Below are positions 1 through 4,642 of a stretch of 6,434 nt of DNA, piece after piece. The DNA is from Candidatus Dormiibacterota bacterium (lineage in GTDB: Bacteria; Chloroflexota; Dormibacteria; Aeolococcales; Bog-877), in contig PKXE01000094.1 of NCBI GenBank assembly GCA_003132265.1, positions 12,546 to 18,979 of the forward strand, written 5' to 3'. The stretch's first letter is position 1. The number at the start of each line of letters is the position of its first letter. The notes below the pieces were generated by a model, which saw only the letters and a program-made list of their open reading frames with translations, searched no databases and was not told the origin of the DNA. The position numbers and the translations under genes were made by a program.

Positions 1-218
1 GGCGGCCGCCGCCGAGCGGCCGGGGCGGTCGCCGGCTTCACATCTACTACGCGGTCCAGGCCCGGAGCCGGGTCCCAACCTTCGCGCTGTTTGTCAATGA
101 TCCCGACCTGATGCACTTCAGCTACGCCCGGTATCTGGAGAACCAGTTTCGCGAGCGATACGGGTTCCAGGGGGTGCCCCTGCGGCTTCGGGTCCGCCGT
201 TCCGAGCAGACCCGTTGA
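1..218 (+). CDS. der: Ribosome biogenesis GTPase Der (EngA), C-terminal fragment
   Basis: This is the 3' end of a gene entering from the left; about 72 codons are visible, reading in frame from base 3 to the TGA at 216-218. Both GTPase domains lie outside the window. What remains is the C-terminal KH-like domain. A Pro-rich RPPPSG stretch is followed by LHIYYAVQ, then VPTFALFVNDPDLMHFSY, RYLENQFRERYGF and GVPLRLRVR. These are hallmark segments of Der C-termini (IYYATQ, P-T-F-x-L-F-V-N, HFSY-RYLEN-R). Der is a tandem-GTPase protein that acts in maturation of the large ribosomal subunit. Its stop overlaps the gpsA start by 4 nt (TTGA), which implies co-transcription and coupled translation. The identification rests on several consecutive family-specific blocks. 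Confidence 0.93.
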   Translation, partial: RPPPSGRGGRRLHIYYAVQARSRVPTFALFVNDPDLMHFSYARYLENQFRERYGFQGVPLRLRVRRSEQTR

Positions 219-1273
219 AACTGGCGATCCTCGGCGCCGGCTCATGGGGCCTGGCCCTGGCGGAGTTGCTCCAGTCCCCGGAGCGCGAGGTCTGGCTCTG
301 GTTTCGCCGGGCCGACCTGGCCGATGAGGTGGGGAGGACCCGAGCCCACCCCCTCTACTTGCCTGGCCTGCGCCTCAACCCCCGCGTCCGGGTGACCGCG
401 ATCCTGGAAGAGGCGTGCGCGGGGGCCGAGACTGTCATCTTCGCCGCCCCCACTCACGGGCAGCGCGCGGTGGCTGACCGGGCCCGCCCGCTGGTTCGAG
501 ACGCGTCCCTTCTGGTCAGCGCCGGAAAGGGCTTTGAACCCGAGTCGGCACTCACGATGACCGAGGTGCTAGCCGAGGTACTGGGCGAGGAGGCCGACTC
601 GAAGCTGGTCGCCCTCAGTGGCCCGAACATCGCCGCCGAGGTGGCGGCACACATGCCTACGGCGGCGGTTGTGGCGGCCACCAACCCGGAGGCGAGAGGG
701 CTAGCGGTGCAGCGCCTGGCCGCACCCAGCTGGCGCGTCTACGCCAACGACGATCCCCGGGGCGTGGAGTTCGCCGGCGCGATGAAAAACGTGATCGCCA
801 TTGCGGCCGGGGTCTGTGATGGGCTGGAGGTGGGCGACAACGCCAAGGCCGCGATCATCACCCGCGGACTGAGCGAGATGACGCGCCTCGGCGTCCGCGC
901 CGGTGCCAATCCCTTCACCTTCGCCGGCCTTGCCGGGGTGGGGGACTGTATTGTGACCTGCATCAGCGAGCTGAGCCGCAATCGCACGCTGGGGGAGAGG
1001 ATCGGCCGCGGCGAGAGTCCCGAAGCCGCCCAGGCCGAGACCCCGATGGTCGCGGAGGGCGTCAATGCGTCACGAGCGGCTCTCGTCCTCGCCCGGCGCT
1101 ATCAGGTTGAAATCCCCATTACCCAGGCGGTGCACGCCATTCTCTTCGAGGGCACATCCGTGGCGGACGGGGTGCGAGGGCTGATGGAACGGAATTTGCG
1201 GCCGGAGCTGGTTCCCGAGGATATTGGACTGGGATCGCCAGCCGAGGAGTTAGGAAACCCGCGGCTGCGCTAA
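215..1273 (+). CDS. gpsA: NAD(P)-dependent glycerol-3-phosphate dehydrogenase
   Basis: GpsA reduces dihydroxyacetone phosphate to sn-glycerol 3-phosphate in the cytoplasm, supplying the backbone of membrane phospholipids. The 352-residue protein has the N-terminal Rossmann motif GAGSWG at residues 7-12. It also has the AGKG segment with K105, the SGPN motif at 135-138, the catalytic-lysine block KNVIAIAAG starting at K191, a GDNAKAAIITRGLSEM helix (207-222), GLAGVGD with D244, and SRNRTLG (254-260). Length is slightly above the usual 330-340, with the excess in the C-terminal tail after about residue 335. The TTG start is chosen because the Rossmann strand KLAILGAG must begin right after it and no ATG or GTG lies before GAGSWG. 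It overlaps the der stop. In many Gram-positive bacteria plsY lies between der and gpsA; here it is absent. Confidence 0.97.
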   Translation: MKLAILGAGSWGLALAELLQSPEREVWLWFRRADLADEVGRTRAHPLYLPGLRLNPRVRVTAILEEACAGAETVIFAAPTHGQRAVADRARPLVRDASLLVSAGKGFEPESALTMTEVLAEVLGEEADSKLVALSGPNIAAEVAAHMPTAAVVAATNPEARGLAVQRLAAPSWRVYANDDPRGVEFAGAMKNVIAIAAGVCDGLEVGDNAKAAIITRGLSEMTRLGVRAGANPFTFAGLAGVGDCIVTCISELSRNRTLGERIGRGESPEAAQAETPMVAEGVNASRAALVLARRYQVEIPITQAVHAILFEGTSVADGVRGLMERNLRPELVPEDIGLGSPAEELGNPRLR

Positions 1274-1275
1274 GG

Positions 1276-1316
1276 TCGCGATCATTCATCGCGAGCCCGC
1301 CGGCCGATGCTGGCGG
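1276..1316. terminator. Two adjacent hairpins between convergent gpsA and helicase genes
   Basis: Just after the gpsA stop there is a perfect 7-bp inverted repeat TCGCGAT / ATCGCGA (1276-1282 and 1288-1294) with a 5-nt loop. A second hairpin follows at 1297-1316: an 8-bp stem CCGCCGGC / GCTGGCGG including one G-U pair, around a CGAT tetraloop. Neither has a T-run, as is common for terminators in GC-rich bacteria. The position, 3' of both convergent genes, suggests a bidirectional terminator. The hairpins are seen directly; the termination role is inferred. Confidence 0.45.
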
Positions 1317-1366
1317 CGGCGGGACACTCTGGTCCGCCTGGTGAGCGAGGAAGACGAGGTGACCGC

Positions 1367-2629
1367 TTAGCCGCTGCGGTACCGACTGCCCCTTCCAGGC
1401 CGCGAAGGACCGCCGTAGGTGCGGCGGGCCGGAGACCCCGACGAGGGGCGCGCTTGGGAGCCGCTGCTCGAGCCTTCCTCAGGTTTGTGGGCGAGAAAGG
1501 TCATCGTGCCCGCGTTGAGCAGTTGCGCCGTATCCACGAACTGGAGCGCGGGGGCGCCCAAGCGCCTGAGCTTGCGCCACTTCTCTCCGTCGTCCTCACT
1601 GAGGAAGGTCAGAGCTCGGCCGCTGGCACCGTTGCGAGCGGTGCGGCCGACGCGGTGGGTCAGCCAGTCCGCCGTGTCGGGGAGTTCGTAGTTGACCACC
1701 AAGTCCACGTCCACGACATCGATGCCGCGAGCCGCGACGTTGGTCGCCACTAGCACTGAGGTCTCGCGTCGTCGGAACGCCGCGATGGCTCGGTCACGGG
1801 CGGCCTGGGACAGATTCCCCTGCAATTCCGAAGTTGAGTGGCCCAGCGCGATCAGGTCCCGAGCCAGCTTCTTGGTTCCGTGCTTGGTGCGGTGAAACAC
1901 GATGGTCGAATCCGACCGCTTGAGCAGATGACTGAGCACGGTTACCTTCTGGGCCCGCTGGACGGAGAACAAGCCATGTTCCAGCTGAGACTCGGCCGCC
2001 GGTGCGACAGCGACCTCGGCCGGATCGACCATGTGCTTGCTGGCCATCTGGGTCACCCAGTCGGGCATGGTGGCCGAGGCCAACACGGTCTGGCGCTGCC
2101 CCACCGCGGAGCGCTGCTTGGTCCGGCTGACAAGCTTTTCGACATCCTTGGCGAAGCCGGCGTCGAGCATCTCGTCGGCCTCGTCCAGGACCAAGAACTC
2201 CACCCCACCCAGATGCGCCGCGCCCCGGTCGGACAGATCCACCAGCCGACCGGGACAGCCGATGATCACGTCGGCTCCCGAAAGGCTGCTGATTTGGCCT
2301 CCGTACCCCACGCCGCCGAAGACCAGGGCGCGGCGCAATGCGGGGTCGAGTTGGCTTAGGACCGTCCCGATCTGAGTGGCCAGTTCCCTAGTCGGGGTCA
2401 CGATCAGAGCCCGAGGAACTCCGCGCTGGTGACCCCGGAGTCTCTCGACCATGGGGATCAGGAAGGCCAGCGTCTTGCCTGAGCCGGTTGGCGACTGGAT
2501 CAGACAGTCGCGCCCAGCCTGGAGAATGGGAATAGCGGCGGACTGTACTTCCGTCGGATCGGTGATGTGAAGTCGGAGAAGAGTCTCAAGGGTGCGCGGC
2601 CGCACTCCAAGTTCGGCAAACGAATTCAT
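1367..2629 (-). CDS. DEAD-box ATP-dependent RNA helicase
   Basis: This 420-residue superfamily 2 RNA helicase uses ATP to open short RNA duplexes; bacterial members act in ribosome assembly, cold adaptation and mRNA decay. The motifs run in order. The Q motif region F4...Q29 is followed by motif I SPTGSGKT (46-53), Ia PTRELA (79-84), GG (105-106), CPGR (125-128, usually TPGR), II DEAD (149-152) and III SAT (185-187). Then come IV IVFHRTK (243-249), V ARGID (300-304) and VI HRVGRTAR (325-332). After the core, residues about 383-420 form a disordered Ser/Gly/Arg tail (for example GGPSRPGRGSRYRSG), an RNA-binding type of tail. The ATG is supported by AGGGA seven bases upstream. The gene converges with gpsA. 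Orthology to RhlE, CshA or DeaD cannot be fixed from motifs; the short, RG-rich tail is most RhlE-like. Confidence 0.95.
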   Translation of the reverse strand: MNSFAELGVRPRTLETLLRLHITDPTEVQSAAIPILQAGRDCLIQSPTGSGKTLAFLIPMVERLRGHQRGVPRALIVTPTRELATQIGTVLSQLDPALRRALVFGGVGYGGQISSLSGADVIIGCPGRLVDLSDRGAAHLGGVEFLVLDEADEMLDAGFAKDVEKLVSRTKQRSAVGQRQTVLASATMPDWVTQMASKHMVDPAEVAVAPAAESQLEHGLFSVQRAQKVTVLSHLLKRSDSTIVFHRTKHGTKKLARDLIALGHSTSELQGNLSQAARDRAIAAFRRRETSVLVATNVAARGIDVVDVDLVVNYELPDTADWLTHRVGRTARNGASGRALTFLSEDDGEKWRKLRRLGAPALQFVDTAQLLNAGTMTFLAHKPEEGSSSGSQARPSSGSPARRTYGGPSRPGRGSRYRSG

Positions 2630-2641
2630 GTAAATGTCCCT

Positions 2642-2655
2642 GGGCGGAGTCGCCC
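2642..2655 (-). promoter_or_regulatory. Hairpin abutting the helicase Shine-Dalgarno
   Basis: On the minus strand GGGCG-ACTC-CGCCC forms a 5-bp all-G/C stem with a 4-nt loop. It ends directly before the AGGGA ribosome-binding site (2637-2641) of the helicase. A stem touching the ribosome-binding site could modulate initiation, and mRNAs of DEAD-box helicases are known to be regulated post-transcriptionally in several bacteria. The stem is seen; its function is inferred, and a 5-bp G/C stem can arise by chance at this base composition. Confidence 0.3.
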
Positions 2656-2667
2656 GCGCCTAATATC

Positions 2668-2682
2668 GCCAATTCAACTGGC
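2668..2682. promoter_or_regulatory. 15-bp imperfect palindrome upstream of helicase
   Basis: GCCAATTCAACTGGC is an odd-centred palindrome with one mismatched pair (GCCA-x-TT-C-AA-x-TGGC), 39 bp upstream of the helicase start. It is A/T-richer than its surroundings and overlaps the region where a promoter would be expected, so a repressor or activator site is possible. No family could be assigned. Confidence 0.25.
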
Positions 2683-2736
2683 AGCGCTTCTCAACGATGC
2701 CGCTGTGTCGATAGGACCAGGGATCAAGAAGGCCGC

Positions 2737-2754
2737 AGTCGGTAAGGACCGACT
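2737..2754 (-). promoter_or_regulatory. Perfect 7-bp stem-loop in the helicase leader region
   Basis: AGTCGGT (2737-2743) and ACCGACT (2748-2754) are exact inverted repeats around a 4-nt spacer. On the minus strand the hairpin lies about 110 bases before the helicase start and begins inside the stop codon of the possible small ORF 2753-2848. No T-run follows in either direction (GCGGCCTTCTT on the minus strand), so it is a weak terminator at best. It could be an attenuator, an RNA structure or a protein-binding site. Confidence 0.35.
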
Positions 2755-2848
2755 ATATGTTCGATAGTAGCAGGTATCCCGGGGCTAGCGGCCACCGGCG
2801 GCGGGAGGTGGTGAAGGTCAGGCCCCAGCGAATGATCTCGATCGACAT
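2753..2848 (-). CDS. Possible 31-residue leader ORF upstream of helicase
   Basis: An ATG-initiated ORF on the minus strand begins MSIEIIRWGLTFTTSRRRW and ends LLLSNI before TAG. A purine-rich GGCGGGG lies shortly upstream of the ATG. It is not recognised as any family. Support comes only from its position ahead of the helicase and from the stem-loop that starts at its stop codon. Against it, such short ORFs occur by chance in GC-rich DNA, and the ATG sits inside the 18-bp palindrome 2833-2850. It is reported as a candidate only. Confidence 0.12.
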   Translation of the reverse strand: MSIEIIRWGLTFTTSRRRWPLAPGYLLLSNI

Positions 2849-2850
2849 CA
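2833..2850. promoter_or_regulatory. 18-bp near-perfect palindrome, possible operator
   Basis: TGATCTCGATCGACATCA matches its own reverse complement except at one base pair (positions 5/14), with TCGATCGA at the centre. It lies 77 bp upstream of the kinase-like gene and in the divergent gap shared with the helicase, the usual place for a dimeric regulator's operator. There is no neighbouring regulator gene in the window to pair with it. Confidence 0.3.
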
Positions 2851-2927
2851 CCCCGCCTTGCGCGCCGCCAGGACGTGCGTAGGTGCGCGGCCGCATCCTC
2901 ATCAGGGTGATCGCTGAGGAAGACTAG

Positions 2928-3425
2928 GTGCCAGGGAGCGGCCCACCCCAGTTGATCCTGCTGGGCGGGTTGCCCGGGTCGGGCAAGACGAGCCGCGGAC
3001 GGCGGGTGGCAGAGGAGATCCTGGCCGTCCGCCTGTGCGGAGACGAGTGGATGGCACGCCTTGGCGTCGACTGGTTGGACGAAGAGACGCGGGACCGGCT
3101 CGAGCAGCTTTTCTGGGACCTGGCCCAGGACCTGCTGCGGCACGGGCAAACCGTGATCTTGGAGTCCGGCTTCTGGCTGCGGTCGCACCGTGACTAGAAA
3201 CGGCTCGGCGCGCGGGCGCTAGGCGCCGCCGTGGAACTGCACGACCTCGGGGCGCCGATCGACGAGCTGTGTCGCCGGCTGGCCGCCCGCAACGCCGCCC
3301 GTATCTCGGGACGTTTGCCAATCAGCCGTGAGCAGTCGGAGCATTGGTCCACGTTCTTTGAAGCTCCGGACCGCGCCGGGCTGGACCTCTTCGACGGGCC
3401 TGCCCCAACGGGCCCCACCTCCTAA
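2928..3425 (+). pseudogene. P-loop kinase-like ATPase interrupted by an in-frame TAG
   Basis: The reading frame runs 165 codons with one amber codon at 3195-3197 (codon 90). Before it lie Walker A GLPGSGKT (14-21), CGDEWMARLGVDWLDE with D39 as a likely substrate-binding acid, a helix RLEQLFWDLAQDLLRHG, and VILESGFWLRSHRD (76-89). After the stop, in the same frame, the fold continues: KRLGARALGAAVELHDL (91-107), IDELCRRLAARNA (111-123, lid-like arginines), ISREQ (132-136), FFEAPD (143-148) and LDLFD (152-156). This order matches small predicted kinases of the AAA/zeta-toxin-like P-loop group, whose substrates are mostly unknown. The GTG start is supported by GAGGA seven bases upstream. The truncated 89-residue product would lack the lid and C-terminal helices. 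Both halves keep family residues and codon bias, so inactivation is recent, the stop is read through, or the base is a sequencing error. Confidence 0.82.
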
Positions 3426-3451
3426 CTGCTTGTCTCTGGAACTCAAAGTAG

Positions 3452-3528
3452 TGGTCGGGGAGACAGGACTCGAACCTGCGACCCCCAGTCCCCCAGACTG
3501 GTGCGCTAACCACCTGCGCTACTCCCCG
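3452..3528 (-). tRNA. tRNA-Pro (anticodon GGG)
   Basis: The minus strand folds as a full cloverleaf. The acceptor stem is CGGGGAG (5' end at 3528) paired with CTCCCCG (3456-3462). The D arm is GCGCAGGTGGTTAGCGC. The anticodon stem CCAGT/ACTGG encloses the loop CTGGGGG, with anticodon GGG at 3492-3494. The T arm contains GGTTCGAGTCC. The C1-G72 pair, A73 discriminator and G37 next to the anticodon are all proline-tRNA identity features. A CCA end is encoded at 3452-3454. GGG reads CCC (and CCU) codons; CCC is frequent in the neighbouring genes. Confidence 0.97.
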
Positions 3529-3541
3529 CGACTGGTGGCTG

Positions 3542-3547
3542 AGCATA
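3542..3547 (-). promoter_or_regulatory. Possible -10 box for tRNA-Pro
   Basis: On the minus strand TATGCT (4 of 6 consensus bases) would place transcription start near 3535, about seven bases before the mature tRNA 5' end, a plausible short 5' leader. No good -35 element is seen at 16-18 bp, so support is limited to position. Confidence 0.3.
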
Positions 3548-3555
3548 TCAGGCAG

Positions 3556-3561
3556 TAGAAT
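3556..3561 (+). promoter_or_regulatory. -10 box TAGAAT for the zinc-ribbon/pyrF operon
   Basis: TAGAAT differs from TATAAT at one base and stands out in GC-rich DNA. Counting seven bases from its last T puts transcription start at 3568, exactly the TTG start and 6 nt before the ATG at 3574. The transcript would therefore be leaderless or nearly so, in agreement with the lack of any Shine-Dalgarno there. No consensus -35 is visible, which is common for such promoters. Confidence 0.45.
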
Positions 3562-3567
3562 TCTCGA

Positions 3568-3768
3568 TTGGATATGCCATGGATGCGCCGGTGCGGCAAC
3601 TGCGATCGGGAGTTCCCGATCTACCGGCTTGCCGCGGTTCTGCTGGACGGGGAGTTGAGCTCCGTGTGCCCTGGTTGCATGCAGTCCCAGCATGACCGGA
3701 TCTCGGTCCCCTATGCCCCCCAGTCGCCGGGAGCCACTCAGACCAGCACGTCCAGAACCTCCTGGTGA
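3568..3768 (+). CDS. Small four-cysteine zinc-ribbon protein
   Basis: This is a 66-residue protein (64 or 61 residues if it starts at the ATGs at 3574 or 3583). Two CxxC knuckles, CGNC (C9, C12) and CPGC (C34, C37), lie 21 residues apart around REFPIYRLAAVLLDGEL, the typical layout of a treble-clef or rubredoxin-like zinc ribbon. The last 25 residues are Ser/Thr/Pro-rich and probably disordered. The stop overlaps the pyrF start by 4 nt (GTGA), so the two are translated together. None of the three starts has a clear ribosome-binding site; the -10 box at 3556-3561 points to leaderless translation from TTG or the first ATG. The function is unknown: the ribbon could bind nucleic acid or a protein partner. 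It is judged real because of the paired knuckles and the coupling. Confidence 0.72.
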   Translation: MDMPWMRRCGNCDREFPIYRLAAVLLDGELSSVCPGCMQSQHDRISVPYAPQSPGATQTSTSRTSW

Positions 3769-4610
3769 GCCGGGCCCCGTTCCGGGAGCGACTGGAATGG
3801 GCCGTCGAGAGCAGGGGGGCGGCACTCTGCGTCGGCCTGGACCCCGACCTCAGGACGATTCCCGCCAGTCTGGGCGACGGCATCGAAGCGGTCCGTCGCC
3901 ATACCCTCGCCATCGTGGAGGCGACGGCCCCCTACGCCGCTGCTTACAAGCCGAACTTAGCCTTCTTCGAGCGGCTGGGAGCGCCGGGATTCGAACTCCT
4001 AGTCGAGGTGGTGGAGATGGCAGGTCGCCACGCCCTGGTCATCGCTGACGGCAAGCGGGGGGACATCGGCAATACGGCCAGTGCCTATGCCGAGGCGATC
4101 TATGAGGTGATCGGGGCGGACGCCTGCACGGTCAACGGCTACCTCGGCCACGACTCCCTGATCCCATTCCTGGACCGTCCTGATCGGTTTGCCTTCATCG
4201 TCTGCCGCACCAGCAACCCCGGAGCGGCGGACTTCCAGGACCTAACCGTCGGCGACGGGCCGGAGCCCCTTTACGTTCACCTCGCCCGCCGTGCCGCAGA
4301 ATGGAACACCTTGGGTACGGTAGGCCTGGTCGCGGGGGCCACCTGGCCGGCGGAGGTGGCCCAAATCCGAGAGGCGGCCCCCGACCTACCGCTACTCCTG
4401 CCAGGTGTTGGCAGCCAGGGAGCTGACCTCAGGGATGCGGTCCGAGCCGCCATGGGGCAGGACGGGCGGGGGAGGTACCTCGTCAGCGTATCCAGAGCCA
4501 TCTCCCAGGCCTCTAAGGGAGATGACTTCGCGGACGGGGCCGCCCGCGCGGCGGAGCAGCTCCGCGACCAGATCCGCGAGGTCGCCACCTCAGCGGCTGA
4601 GGCCAGCTAG
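3765..4610 (+). CDS. pyrF: Orotidine 5'-phosphate decarboxylase (type 2)
   Basis: PyrF converts orotidine 5'-monophosphate to UMP and CO2, the last step of de novo pyrimidine synthesis, in the cytoplasm. The 281-residue TIM barrel shows CVGLDPD with D25 on strand 1 and AAYKPNLAFFE with K62. The catalytic block ADGKRGDIGNTASAYA (94-109) carries D95, K97 and D100. Then come VNGYLGHDSL (123-132), CRTSNPGA (147-154), GLVAGATWP (187-195), LLPGVGSQG (211-219, phosphate-binding loop) and VSVSRAI with R244. The length and the DGKRGDIGNT signature mark the type 2 subfamily common in actinobacteria and related lineages. The GTG start overlaps the zinc-ribbon stop (GTGA), so no separate ribosome-binding site is needed. 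A lipoprotein gene follows after 32 bases, probably in the same transcript. No other pyr gene is in the window. Confidence 0.97.
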   Translation: MSRAPFRERLEWAVESRGAALCVGLDPDLRTIPASLGDGIEAVRRHTLAIVEATAPYAAAYKPNLAFFERLGAPGFELLVEVVEMAGRHALVIADGKRGDIGNTASAYAEAIYEVIGADACTVNGYLGHDSLIPFLDRPDRFAFIVCRTSNPGAADFQDLTVGDGPEPLYVHLARRAAEWNTLGTVGLVAGATWPAEVAQIREAAPDLPLLLPGVGSQGADLRDAVRAAMGQDGRGRYLVSVSRAISQASKGDDFADGAARAAEQLRDQIREVATSAAEAS

Positions 4611-4642
4611 CCGGCGGGCGGAGCGAGGAGTAGCCTGGCCCC

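Larger units (their letters stand above)
2630..2927. other. Intergenic region between helicase and kinase-like gene, rich in inverted repeats
   Basis: This gap separates the divergent helicase (-) and kinase-like gene (+), so it should contain both promoters. No convincing gene is present. It contains a hairpin next to the helicase ribosome-binding site (2642-2655), a 15-bp imperfect palindrome (2668-2682), a perfect 7-bp stem-loop (2737-2754) and an 18-bp imperfect palindrome (2833-2850). A TATAGT hexamer reads on the minus strand near 2752-2757, and a TTGAGA hexamer lies further down the same strand, but no -35/-10 pair at correct spacing was found for either gene. Confidence 0.6.

Noticed and set aside
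1307..2375. Plus-strand open frames of up to 173 codons (1307-1753, 1838-2359, 2031-2375)
   Set aside because: They lie antisense to the helicase, whose motifs are complete. Their sequences are Arg/Gly/Ala-rich without domains and arise from GC-biased third positions.
2567..2767. Plus-strand 66-codon frame across the helicase start
   Set aside because: It overlaps the helicase N-terminus antisense, has no domain and has no clear ribosome-binding site.
2913..2930. Repeat of GAGGAAGAC...AGGTG at 1347-1361 and 2916-2930
   Set aside because: Nine identical bases plus a loose match are expected by chance with purine-rich ribosome-binding-type sequence, and the contexts are unrelated.
3195..3227. 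TAG 3195-3197 as a pyrrolysine or other recoded codon with the hairpin 3215-3227 as a signal
   Set aside because: The hairpin is only 5 bp and falls in coding sequence. No pyrrolysine genes are visible, and a simple nonsense mutation explains the stop.
3452..3528. tRNA-Pro as an integration site for the recombinase at 5364-6305
   Set aside because: No copy of the tRNA 3' segment was found elsewhere in the window. The genes between are housekeeping, and the recombinase is 1.8 kb away with no element genes.
3322..3913. Minus-strand frames 3322-3825 and 3548-3913
   Set aside because: They run across the tRNA-Pro gene and antisense to the zinc-ribbon and pyrF genes, and show no recognisable protein features.
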